From: Ardenticatenaceae bacterium
Lineage (GTDB): Bacteria > Chloroflexota > Anaerolineae > Promineifilales > Promineifilaceae
DNA: 64,000 bases
Assembly: GCA_020634245.1 (NCBI GenBank)
Contig: JACKCC010000006.1
Coordinates: forward strand, 682,001-746,000
Direction of reading: 5' to 3'
This document shows, piece by piece, positions 1 through 8,653 of the stretch (position 1 is its first letter; each line of letters begins with the position of its first letter). A program made the translations under genes and the position numbers. Under the pieces are notes generated by a model. It saw nothing but the letters and a program-made list of their open reading frames with translations. It searched no databases and was not told the origin of the DNA.

Positions 1-737
1 ATCCGGCCACCGGCCAGCTTGGCCTCGTTGATGCGCCGCGCCGTCTCTGAACTAATCGTAGCCCATTCGCTGTGGATGAGATGGTCGGCGACGGTCTCGG
101 CTTCTACCGGCTTGAAGGTGTCCAGCCCCACGTGCAGCGTCACCATCTCAAAAATGACGCCTTTCTCGCGCAGGGCAAAAAGCAGGTCGCCAGTAAAGTG
201 CAGCCCGGCTGTGGGCGCGGCGGCTGAGCCTTCGGGACGGGAATAGACGGTCTGATACCGTTCCGGGTCGTCGAGGATTTCGTGGATGTAGGGTGGTAGG
301 GGCACGTGGCCGTGTTCGTACAGGTAGCCGTCTACCGGCTGGCTGAAGCTGATTTCGCGCTGCGGGCCGTCGAGTACGGCCGTTACCGTGCCCACCAGTC
401 CCTCGCCATCATCCAGCAGAATCTCGCTGCCTTCGTCCAGCTTCTTGCCCCCAACCAGCGCTTTCCAGCGCGTGTCGTCGAGTTGTTCCAGAAGCAGGAT
501 TTCCGCTTTGCCGCCGGTGGGTTTACGGCCGTACAATCTTCCCGGAATCACGCGGCTGTTGTTGACGACCAGGATGTCGCCGGGATTAAAATAGTCGAGA
601 ATGTCGGTAAATTGTTTGTGGTCGATACGGCCGTTCTCCCGATCCAGTACCAGTAATCGTGAGGCGTCGCGGGGGGTTAACGGCCGTTGCGCAATGAGTT
701 CTTGGGGCAGGATGTAATCAAAATCGCTTGTTCTCAT
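1..737 (-). CDS. queA: S-adenosylmethionine:tRNA ribosyltransferase-isomerase QueA (3' end cut off)
   Basis: QueA transfers and isomerises the ribosyl part of S-adenosylmethionine onto 7-aminomethyl-7-deazaguanine in tRNA, the penultimate step of queuosine synthesis. The leftward reading frame starts at the ATG at 735-737 (MRTSDFDYILPQELIAQRPL) and stays open to the window edge, giving about 245 codons of a family normally near 340 residues. Family hallmarks include the N-terminal DFDYxLP and IAQxPL stretch, the segment LVVNNSRVIPGRL, and EGSAAAPTAGLHFT, which is typical of the catalytic region. The C-terminal part lies outside the window. The frame contains four ACGGCCGT sites, so it belongs to the host background. 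The foreign-looking cassette begins about 130 bp upstream of its start, but that cassette is also leftward and ends before queA, so queA could be read through from it. Confidence 0.93.
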   Translation of the reverse strand, partial: MRTSDFDYILPQELIAQRPLTPRDASRLLVLDRENGRIDHKQFTDILDYFNPGDILVVNNSRVIPGRLYGRKPTGGKAEILLLEQLDDTRWKALVGGKKLDEGSEILLDDGEGLVGTVTAVLDGPQREISFSQPVDGYLYEHGHVPLPPYIHEILDDPERYQTVYSRPEGSAAAPTAGLHFTGDLLFALREKGVIFEMVTLHVGLDTFKPVEAETVADHLIHSEWATISSETARRINEAKLAGGR

Positions 738-869
738 GCCGCTAATTGTAGCGGTTCAAGAGGGGCGGGCAAATGGAAACCTAAATTCGTGCGGGGGAAA
801 TAAAGAACAATAAAACAATCCCCATAGCTACCTTTTACAAAAACGCATGCTGTTGTTGGGTGGGAAGAA

Positions 870-1949
870 TTAGTTTACACTCTCGTTTATTATGCCAGAC
901 GTTATTTCAAATCCTTTTGGCCATTTAGTTGTGGAATCGTATTTTACTCCAAATAATTTTACGCCATCAAGATTTGTGTATTGTAGATCGGTTCCCCTTA
1001 GATCAGCATTGGTGAAATTCGCACCATTTACTTTTGCTGTAGTTAAAATTGCTTTACGCAAGTCGGCATCCTTAAAACTAACTTTAATCAAACTGGCATC
1101 ACTTAAGTTAGTTTCGACAAGATTTGAGCTGTTTAAGTTAGCCCGATCGAGTTTGGCTTGACGTAGATTAGCATGAGAAATGGTTGCCCCGGTTAATTTA
1201 CACCTGATGAGGTGGGCTTTATTCAAATTGATTTGATTTAACATTGAATTGCTTAAATTAGCTCTAGTCAAATTGATATTATTAAAATTCGCTTTTTGTA
1301 AATTGATCTGACGCATATCCGCCCCAGATAGAATTATTTTGGGTTGTGGGCCACTTATTAATTTTGCCTCAGCTAAAAAACGGACCAATCTACCTTTACG
1401 GTGACCATCTAAGCCACGAAAAGTTGCTAACGTTATTGCTCGTGCAATTGTTCTGACAGCACTTTCATCAGAAGAGTCTAACAGACCCCATTCCAATATT
1501 AGATTAGTTATTCGGTCAAAATAAGATTCAAGATTCACTTGGCGTTGTGTGTCTATAGACAATTCTTTTTCTAAATCATGTTTTGTTTGTTGTTCTGTCC
1601 TAAATTGATCTTCACGAAGTTTACGATTTATTTCATCTTGTTTTTCTTGGTGCCATTTTGCCTTTTCATCTAATCGAGTTATCCACCAAATTCCCACAGC
1701 GATTAAAACAGGAATAATAAAAAGATCTAACCAGTCCCATAGCGTTTTTATATCTTTGACGCCTTCAAGTGTACCGTCGGTTTTATAACTATATTTGACT
1801 ACTCCAATAGGTGCCCAACTGAAAATGTAACCTAATATAACCAAAATACTAATGACCAATATTAAGGTTATAAAAAGCCATGCTGTTATTTTTGAATCCC
1901 TATTGACAACCTTCTTTCCATCTTTGTTTGTCGAATCTATTTTTGACAT
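870..1949 (-). CDS. Membrane-anchored pentapeptide-repeat protein, last gene of the Hsp70/STAND cassette
   Basis: This 359-residue protein has two predicted membrane segments near the N-terminus (about residues 24-46 and 69-92). A charged, coiled-coil-like stretch (about 93-135) and a linker follow, then a C-terminal pentapeptide-repeat domain (about 208-340) with A(D/N)Lxx-type units such as ADMRQ, ANFNN, ANLSN, ANLRQ, ANLNS and ADLRG. Pentapeptide repeats form a right-handed quadrilateral beta-helix used for protein binding; no catalytic motif is visible. The stop of the NTPase gene is only 33 bp upstream, so the two are probably co-transcribed. The gene is AT-rich and has no ACGGCCGT site, like the rest of the cassette. 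The role is unknown. A membrane-acting effector or an anchor for the upstream NTPase are both inferences from domain order. Confidence 0.85.
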   Translation of the reverse strand: MSKIDSTNKDGKKVVNRDSKITAWLFITLILVISILVILGYIFSWAPIGVVKYSYKTDGTLEGVKDIKTLWDWLDLFIIPVLIAVGIWWITRLDEKAKWHQEKQDEINRKLREDQFRTEQQTKHDLEKELSIDTQRQVNLESYFDRITNLILEWGLLDSSDESAVRTIARAITLATFRGLDGHRKGRLVRFLAEAKLISGPQPKIILSGADMRQINLQKANFNNINLTRANLSNSMLNQINLNKAHLIRCKLTGATISHANLRQAKLDRANLNSSNLVETNLSDASLIKVSFKDADLRKAILTTAKVNGANFTNADLRGTDLQYTNLDGVKLFGVKYDSTTKWPKGFEITSGIINESVN

Positions 1950-1982
1950 AGCTTTGAGCTTGTATATGATGTGAAATTACAC

Positions 1983-4751
1983 TTATCCTAAGATACCGGT
2001 TTGGAAATTTGTTTTTTGTTCGTATATCTGAAGAATGATTTTCTCTTCATCAATTTGCTCTTCATCTATATTATCTTCATTGACAAGTTCTTCATCCTCC
2101 ATAAAATCTTCTTCTTCCTTCTGGAATAAGGATTCAGGTACACTTACAAATGGCTTGAGCTGCGCTGCTAACGAAACTTCCATATTGAAATCACTTGATA
2201 ATGATAGCAATAAGGGTTGTGCTTTTTCTGGAGAAGTCAATTTCCAATGTGATAAAATATGAGCTGCTGAGATCCGTATATCCATTTTTTCTGAATCAAC
2301 CCACTCTTGGATTTGACGCCATGAATATTCAGGAGCCTCATGTTCTAAAATGATGGCAAGTGCATTTATTCTATTTGCGTTCTCTGCATTGTAATTGATG
2401 AGTTCATAGAGTAATGTCCATCCTTGTTTAGGTTGTATATCTCCTTCTTTTATGGAATCAACAAAAGAGTTTTGCAGGATGTCGTGATTTGTATATAGAG
2501 AATTAGTGATGATGCTTAGACGATATTCCTTTAACTTGCGTGGGATTATTATACAAGTACGCAATAAGGTCCAAAGACGACGTTCACTTTCAGAAGTTGC
2601 CCATATCTGTAGCAAATCTATTGCAAATTCTTCTTTTCGGTATGATAGTTCCTTTACAACCTGGGAAACTCGTCTTCTGGTAAATGGCTGCTTATCAGCA
2701 GCCAATTTTGAAAGAATTAGCTTGCTTTTTTGTGGATTGCTTGATACATAAGGTTTAATAGAATGAGGTATAGCTGATCGAACGTAAGGATTACGTTCTT
2801 TATTTGTACAAATGGTTAAAATATTTATGGCCTGCCATGAAACAGAATCGCTCATTTTGCCCAGAGTTACAACTGATGTCCATCGCCTATACATGAATTC
2901 GTTATTTTCGTTTCGTAGCCATTCCCTTAATAGCTCTAAAATAGGCTTTATCTGCGTACGGTTTTGAGCTGCACTACTCAAAATTTCAGCAGATCTAACA
3001 CTTCCTGCTCCTCGTTTTATATTAGCTAGTGCGGTAATTAATGGAAGCAGTTCTGTGAAGTCAACTTTAGCAATTTGACTTGCTGCAATTGTGACCGCTT
3101 TACGAACTAACTCTGTATTAACTATTTCCAGTTTTGATGTTTGTTTAGGAACGGACGCATCAATGAAGTCGTCAATTAATTGTGCAAAGTATGTATGGTA
3201 GGCTTTGGCAATTACTGTAAGTACAGCATCTTGGATAGACCGATCTGCAAAACTGGGTCTCCCGTGAAGTTCCACTACAAATGGAGATGAATTATTTATC
3301 GCTGTGCCAAATGGCAAAACTTTGAGTATTGGATTAAATCGTCTTAATTTTGAGACGATTACTTGATACCAACGTTGAAATTCTATCAAAGGCAAATCAT
3401 TAAAAATAGCAAGAACCATTAAAAAGCACTGAATATCTTCATTTGCATTGACAAACCATGAATAGACTTCATTTTCCAGTGTTGTTTGTTTGCTGAGAAT
3501 TGTTAGTAATTGTTTTTTTGTTTTTATTTTTGGTAATTCGTAGTCTACAAGCCTACGAATTTGTGCGGGCAAACGTAATTTTTTTAATGCCAGTTGCATC
3601 TCTTTGCCTGATTCTGAATTGGCATCAAAGGAAAAGAAGTTTATCTGGTTGTCTCTTATCTTGTTGTTTTTCTGTGCCCATGACAGATGTTTCTCGATTA
3701 TCAAAGCCTTAGTTGAGTCATCATACAAACTGGAATCTAAAAGTAATTGATTATCATGAAATATTTCCCATTCTTCTAGCCTAGTTTCATTTAACACCTC
3801 GTCAAAAATATCAGTGGGAGATGTCATAATGATGTAATTTGAACTTAGCATATCTTCAATAATCTTTTGTTCGGCTTCAAAATCTGGGCGTTCTAAATGT
3901 TTGTAGCCAAAAATATCAGGAATGATAATTACAGCTTCATCAACTCCTGACAAGTCGCTTACAGACACAAATCTAGAAAGATATAAAAGGCGCAGAGCTT
4001 TCTGTTCTTTCAATAGCTCTTCTGCCAATTGTGTGGCAATAGAACGTTTTCCAACCCCGGATTCCCCATGGATTAATAAAAATTTATCTTTATATAATTT
4101 CGATCTTGCATTCTCTACTAGTATTTTATTATTTGGCTCGACAAAAACATAATTAAGACGCTCTCTTTCTGTTTGCTTAAGTTGATACTCATCTTGTTGT
4201 AGTCGATTTTCTAAATCTGAAAATTGAGCACGCCAAGCAAACATTCGCTCTAGTTCATAGTCTGATATTTTTTCAAAATTTGAGGTGCCCTGTCGTTTGG
4301 CACATGCGCCTGGCTGTAATATCCCTTTATATCCCCTTGGTACTCTATGAGGTGGACGTTCACTGGGAGGAATTATTATTGTACCAATGGTTTTTACACC
4401 TTCATCTGTGGAAACATCAAACGACAAATATGAGAAATTTATTCGGGGCTCTACATGTTCATTTATTATGTTTTGTAATTTTGCGTCATCTAATTTATTT
4501 GCTGATATATCATAAATTTTGCCTTCTTCATCTGCACCTATAACTATAATCCCATAATTCGGATCCAACCCCATTTTTTCTAGTGAGTCGTCGGGATCAA
4601 TAGTGTTAGCCATTGATAAAATATCTTTTATTAATGCCCCTTTCTTTTTAGAGTCAGATAGGTCAAATTCTTGTTTGTAATCAACTTTTAAACTTTCAGA
4701 TCTCCGTGCTATTAAGCGTAAAATCTGTTGTTGGTCGTAAGGATTTTCCAT
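1983..4751 (-). CDS. AlbA_2 (Schlafen-type) domain fused to a STAND-like P-loop NTPase with helical-repeat C-terminus
   Basis: This 922-residue protein has at least three parts. Residues about 12-170 match the AlbA_2 or Schlafen-type divergent AAA_4 fold: an opening ESLKVDYKQEFDLS, a central YGIIVIGADEEGKI, and RPPHRVPRGYKG near the end. A Walker A motif GESGVGKRS lies at 229-237, followed by a Walker B-like hydrophobic strand ending in PD (about 273-279), which resembles the nSTAND3 class of NTPases. Residues about 430-880 are rich in amphipathic helices, as in HEAT-like repeats. A strongly acidic tail (about 884-910) closes the protein. AlbA_2 plus STAND plus helical-repeat sensors is an architecture seen in bacterial conflict systems; a defensive function here is inference. 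Its start is 6 bp after the stop of the coiled-coil gene, implying translational coupling. No ACGGCCGT site is present. Confidence 0.85.
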   Translation of the reverse strand: MENPYDQQQILRLIARRSESLKVDYKQEFDLSDSKKKGALIKDILSMANTIDPDDSLEKMGLDPNYGIIVIGADEEGKIYDISANKLDDAKLQNIINEHVEPRINFSYLSFDVSTDEGVKTIGTIIIPPSERPPHRVPRGYKGILQPGACAKRQGTSNFEKISDYELERMFAWRAQFSDLENRLQQDEYQLKQTERERLNYVFVEPNNKILVENARSKLYKDKFLLIHGESGVGKRSIATQLAEELLKEQKALRLLYLSRFVSVSDLSGVDEAVIIIPDIFGYKHLERPDFEAEQKIIEDMLSSNYIIMTSPTDIFDEVLNETRLEEWEIFHDNQLLLDSSLYDDSTKALIIEKHLSWAQKNNKIRDNQINFFSFDANSESGKEMQLALKKLRLPAQIRRLVDYELPKIKTKKQLLTILSKQTTLENEVYSWFVNANEDIQCFLMVLAIFNDLPLIEFQRWYQVIVSKLRRFNPILKVLPFGTAINNSSPFVVELHGRPSFADRSIQDAVLTVIAKAYHTYFAQLIDDFIDASVPKQTSKLEIVNTELVRKAVTIAASQIAKVDFTELLPLITALANIKRGAGSVRSAEILSSAAQNRTQIKPILELLREWLRNENNEFMYRRWTSVVTLGKMSDSVSWQAINILTICTNKERNPYVRSAIPHSIKPYVSSNPQKSKLILSKLAADKQPFTRRRVSQVVKELSYRKEEFAIDLLQIWATSESERRLWTLLRTCIIIPRKLKEYRLSIITNSLYTNHDILQNSFVDSIKEGDIQPKQGWTLLYELINYNAENANRINALAIILEHEAPEYSWRQIQEWVDSEKMDIRISAAHILSHWKLTSPEKAQPLLLSLSSDFNMEVSLAAQLKPFVSVPESLFQKEEEDFMEDEELVNEDNIDEEQIDEEKIILQIYEQKTNFQTGILG

Positions 4752-4757
4752 TTTCGC

Positions 4758-6530
4758 CTAATCCTGTTTTGTTTTATTTGAGGAGACAAACACATCTGCC
4801 TTTATTAAAATACGATCTCCAACTTGGAAGCCTGGAAATGTAATATAAATAATATAGCCATCTTCTTCGGATCCTATTATGGGTTGTTGTAAAGATGGAT
4901 CGTAATTTGTATTTATTGTGCCAAAAAAAAGTTCTCCTGGGGGATCGGTGCTACCTATTAGGTTGAGTAATTCTTGGGCTTCTCTGATTAATTGAACAAT
5001 GCGTTCTTTAGTATCAGGGTGTAACTTTAATTCCAGTATATCTTCAAGTCTCTGAACTATTCTTTTTGTATTATTGTTTAAAGTTGGATTAAAGATCATC
5101 TCTGCTAACAAAGATCTGATCTTGGCAGAAATCAATTTACGTTGATTTTCAGCCTGGGGATATGATTCAAGGTAATTACTCCATAAACATTCACTTGTAT
5201 CAAGGAACAATTGAATTTTGTAGTACTGTAGTTTTTGAGAAATATCATCTATTGGAACGAGATCGCTAGATTTGGTGGTTCCTGGTTTATCTCTTAAGTT
5301 TTCATTAAGGATTTGCAACATTTCATTGTGCCGCTTATCAGTTTCAGATATTTCCTTGGTAAGTTGTTGGTTTCGTTGTTCTAGAAAACGTATGTGTATG
5401 GGATATTCTTCTAATTGCTCTTTTAATTTTTTGTTTTCATTGAATAGTCTTTCATTTTCCTTTGCTGAATTTATCAATTTTTTTTTGGTTTCTCGTTGTG
5501 ACATGAAAGACTTAGATGCCTGTTTTTTTTGTTGTTCAAGTAGCTCTAGAATTTGTCGATTAAGTGTTTCATTTTCTTCTAAAAGTCCTGAAAAATTTTG
5601 TTCCTGTGCCTTTAATTGTTCGATGGTTGTTTCTTTTTCTAAAAGGCTGTTCTGAAGGGTATGCTCTTTTTCTTGCAAGGCTAGAATTTGTTGATTAAGT
5701 GTTTCGTTTTCTTCCACAAATCCTGAAAAATTTTGTTCCTGTGCCTTTAATTGTTCGATGGTTGTTTCTTTTTCTAAAAGGCTGTTCTGAAGGGTATGCT
5801 CTTTTTCTTGCAAGGCTAGAATTTGTTGATTAAGTGTTTCGTTTTCTTCTAAAAGTCCTGAAAAATTTTGTTCCTGTGCCTTTAATTGTTCGATGGTTGT
5901 TTCTTTTTCTAAAAGGCTGTTCTGAAGGGTATGCTCTTTTTCTTGCAAGGCTAGAATTTGTTGATTAAGTGTTTCGTTTTCTTCTAAAAGTCCTGAAAAA
6001 TTTTGTTCCTGTGCCTTTAATTGTTCGATGGTTGTTTCTTTTTCTAAAAGGCTGTTCTGAAGGGTATGCTCTTTTTCTTGCAAGGCTAGAATTTGTTGAT
6101 TAAGTGTTTCGTTTTCTTCTAAAAGTCCTGAAAAATTTTGTTCCTGTGCCTTTAATTGTTTGATGGTTGTTTCTTTTTCTAAAAGGCTATTCTGAAGGGT
6201 ATGCTCTTTTTCTTGCAAGGCTAGAATTTGTTGATTAAGTGTTTCGTTTTCTTCTATAACCTTCGATTTTTCTTCATTCTGATTTTGAATTGTTTCGTGC
6301 AATTCTTGTATTGAGGCATTGAACTCAAGTTCAGTAAAATGTGGTTGAGCAAGGGTGTAAATATTTTGGAACTTTTGAACAGCTATATATGATATCTCAT
6401 TGAATTGTTGCACCAATTGTTCTAGTTGTTCAAGTAAATAACTGAAGTCTGAATAAAAGTTTTCTACCTTGTTCAAGTTATCAGAATCAGTTTCTTCATA
6501 ATTTTTATTTTTAATTTTCCGATTGAACAT
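4758..6530 (-). CDS. Coiled-coil protein with five near-identical 45-residue repeats; possible Hsp70 partner
   Basis: A protein of about 590 residues if the ATG at 6528-6530 is used; a TTG at 6566 would add 12 residues, and neither has a clear Shine-Dalgarno. A short basic N-terminus precedes a long coiled coil. Its core is five tandem 45-residue units beginning EENETLNQQILALQEKEHTL, plus a degenerate sixth. More irregular coiled coil follows to about residue 380, then a helical region. The C-terminal domain of about 60 residues is beta-rich (TNYDPSLQQPIIGSEEDGYI and after) and ends in KADVFVSSNKTKQD. That end resembles the small beta domain of GrpE-type nucleotide exchange factors only loosely, so a GrpE role is a guess prompted by the Hsp70-like gene just upstream. 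The gene sits between the Hsp70-like and NTPase genes on the same strand. Confidence 0.85.
   Translation of the reverse strand: MFNRKIKNKNYEETDSDNLNKVENFYSDFSYLLEQLEQLVQQFNEISYIAVQKFQNIYTLAQPHFTELEFNASIQELHETIQNQNEEKSKVIEENETLNQQILALQEKEHTLQNSLLEKETTIKQLKAQEQNFSGLLEENETLNQQILALQEKEHTLQNSLLEKETTIEQLKAQEQNFSGLLEENETLNQQILALQEKEHTLQNSLLEKETTIEQLKAQEQNFSGLLEENETLNQQILALQEKEHTLQNSLLEKETTIEQLKAQEQNFSGFVEENETLNQQILALQEKEHTLQNSLLEKETTIEQLKAQEQNFSGLLEENETLNRQILELLEQQKKQASKSFMSQRETKKKLINSAKENERLFNENKKLKEQLEEYPIHIRFLEQRNQQLTKEISETDKRHNEMLQILNENLRDKPGTTKSSDLVPIDDISQKLQYYKIQLFLDTSECLWSNYLESYPQAENQRKLISAKIRSLLAEMIFNPTLNNNTKRIVQRLEDILELKLHPDTKERIVQLIREAQELLNLIGSTDPPGELFFGTINTNYDPSLQQPIIGSEEDGYIIYITFPGFQVGDRILIKADVFVSSNKTKQD
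5580..6254 (-). repeat. Five tandem 135-bp in-frame repeats inside the coiled-coil gene
   Basis: The marker TCCTGAAAAATTTTG recurs at 5586, 5721, 5856, 5991 and 6126, exactly 135 bp apart. The copies differ at only a handful of positions, for example CTTCCACAAATCC instead of CTTCTAAAAGTCC at about 5711, and TTTGATGG instead of TTCGATGG at about 6158. Each unit encodes 45 residues, so any change in copy number keeps the frame. The near identity points to recent expansion or gene conversion. Confidence 0.97.
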
Positions 6531-6612
6531 GATTTTAAGTTTTTTAATTACTGTGTTAATTAACAACAGTCAAAGTAGGAACAATCTTCAGGAGATTTTG
6601 TATAGTTAATTA

Positions 6613-8361
6613 TCAATGAAATTTTAATTGGGTCTCAACTTGTTTCCTGGTATTTTTGTCAATTGCCTCAACCTGTATCTCAGTTCGACCAAAATAAAAG
6701 CTCACTTCAATTTCACGATCAATTCCTCCAGTAGTATCTGGGCTGTCTACAATTAAGTCGCCTATTTTAATTACTTCTGCCTCATCAATATGTTCTGGAG
6801 TATTGTTAGGAGAAATGTAAAAAGTAAATCCAACAGATGTTTGATTGCTCTGGCTTGGATTAAAAATTTGTACCGCCTTTTGATTAACTTCGACTTTTTC
6901 GCCAGCATGCACAAAAACACTGAATCTGTCCTTACAATAATAAGTTCGACGTTCTTTATGCCAAAACTTTTTGATTTCTGGATCAACTTCGGATCGAAAT
7001 GGCATGTTTGCCCCACATCCATAAGTAACGCGCATAATTCTTAATATTTCTATAGGAGTTAGACCAAATAGAACAGCACCTTCTACAACAGATGCACTTG
7101 GTCTTGGAGGAATTATGATAGCACTGACCAATTCGCTAAATGCTTTTTTTACTCTTTCTTGTAGCAATGGTGAAGTTGCAAATCCGCCAACAAGAAATAA
7201 ATAATCACATTGTTTTTGTTCCAATCGAGAGAATTGTTTATGAACTTCATGAATGATTCCATCAATTATTTTATTAAACATTTTTTCAAGATTAACACGT
7301 GGAATGATTAGAAACTCATCTGCACCGCCTTGTATTTTTCTTAAATTTCCAAGAATTTCAGGGTGTTTTTCTAATAATTGATAGAGTTTTATAGGAAATG
7401 GAATTCGAAAATTCTGCTCATTTTTTGCTGGATCATAATTACACTTTAACCTTTCCCAATGATCGAGTATTTCAAGATATTCTAAAGGTTCTTTTGATAC
7501 AAAATCATCTATTAAGCCGGCAGTAAGTATAGATCGCATGAATGACAAAAATTCAACATCTACATATCTTGATCCATATGGGCCTCCTGTACCTGCAGCC
7601 AACTCTTCCAGTTTACCATTGGCTACTTTTTCATGGACTGTAATATCTACAGTTCCTCCACCACAATCGACAACCATAAAACGATTGCCTAATTTAAGAT
7701 CGAATTTTGCATTTTTCATGCAATGAATTGCTGCAACTTCGGGTTCAAGAGCCAATCGGAGCCGCTGATCTTCATCATATCCCAAACCAATCAGCCCAGC
7801 TTTTCTTGCCGCTTCTCGCATAAATTGTTTGTCTCTATCTGTCCATATAGCAGGTACAGTTAAGCACCATAATATTTCCTTTGGATTAATATAACCCGCA
7901 GTATTTCTATTCAATTCTTCAAGTACTTCATCCTTTAATAAAGATAAAAAATCACTTATAAGACTTGTGACTAAATACTCCTTCCCATTTGGGGTTTTTA
8001 TTGATGGGAGTGTGTCACCCTGATCAAGTTCTTGATGAAGTTCCATTTTAAATGATGGAAAAAAATCATACTGTTCAACGTTTTGCGAATTATTGCGTAT
8101 TTCAGCGAGTTTTTTTCTGGCTTCGAATCCCCATGCAAGGACGTTTCCATTAGGAGCATATAATAATTGAGTTAATGTTTTGGGAAAAGCTTCTGGTTGA
8201 CCTGGCCATCTTGTCCTGCCATAAATTTCGATATTTTCATTTTGAGAATTTTCATTGATATTTGTGAAGGCATAAGCATATCCGGAACGGGAAGTTCCGA
8301 AGTCAATTCCAACGACAACTCGAGTTTTAGTTGTTTTTTCAGCCAGTATATTGTTTTGCAT
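6613..8361 (-). CDS. Hsp70/HSPA12-like actin-fold ATPase, first gene of the cassette
   Basis: The start chosen is the ATG at 8359-8361, preceded by AAAAGGTAAC, giving 582 residues; an upstream in-frame extension to 8418 lacks such a site. The ASKHA-fold ATPase motifs are present: phosphate-1 loop VVVGIDFGTSRSGYAYAF near the N-terminus, phosphate-2 loop VVDCGGGTVDIT in the middle, and adenosine motif LFLVGGFATSPLLQ. The early insert with RTRWPGQPEAFPKTLTQLLY is characteristic of HSPA12-like Hsp70 relatives rather than DnaK. The C-terminal region is a short beta-rich stretch, not the usual DnaK substrate-binding and lid domains. It is the promoter-proximal gene of a leftward set with a coiled-coil protein, an AlbA_2/STAND NTPase and a pentapeptide protein. 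It is AT-rich with no ACGGCCGT. A role as an ATP-driven sensor or scaffold is inferred. Confidence 0.88.
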   Translation of the reverse strand: MQNNILAEKTTKTRVVVGIDFGTSRSGYAYAFTNINENSQNENIEIYGRTRWPGQPEAFPKTLTQLLYAPNGNVLAWGFEARKKLAEIRNNSQNVEQYDFFPSFKMELHQELDQGDTLPSIKTPNGKEYLVTSLISDFLSLLKDEVLEELNRNTAGYINPKEILWCLTVPAIWTDRDKQFMREAARKAGLIGLGYDEDQRLRLALEPEVAAIHCMKNAKFDLKLGNRFMVVDCGGGTVDITVHEKVANGKLEELAAGTGGPYGSRYVDVEFLSFMRSILTAGLIDDFVSKEPLEYLEILDHWERLKCNYDPAKNEQNFRIPFPIKLYQLLEKHPEILGNLRKIQGGADEFLIIPRVNLEKMFNKIIDGIIHEVHKQFSRLEQKQCDYLFLVGGFATSPLLQERVKKAFSELVSAIIIPPRPSASVVEGAVLFGLTPIEILRIMRVTYGCGANMPFRSEVDPEIKKFWHKERRTYYCKDRFSVFVHAGEKVEVNQKAVQIFNPSQSNQTSVGFTFYISPNNTPEHIDEAEVIKIGDLIVDSPDTTGGIDREIEVSFYFGRTEIQVEAIDKNTRKQVETQLKFH

Positions 8362-8653
8362 CTTAGTTACCTTTTTCCATAGTAATTGGTTTGATATGTA
8401 TTTAAAAGTTGCTAACAATTATTATTTTGTCGTTCATAATGAAATAGATCCTTCTTTACTGCACATTACACAGCGATTCCCTTTTGTAACCTTATTACTG
8501 CAAGGCGGGACCAACCCATTATTGCTAACGCCAATACAGATAATGACTAATGATTTGAGTCTTATGAGATAATAGTTAATGATTGTTTGCTCCATTTGCA
8601 CTCGCGCTTTCATTATTGTGCATTTTTATTCTTTCTAATTATCTTTCATTAAT

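Noticed and set aside
5580..6254. Regular repeats that could be mistaken for a CRISPR array
   Set aside because: The 135-bp units are contiguous, in frame, without unique spacers, and encode a coiled coil.
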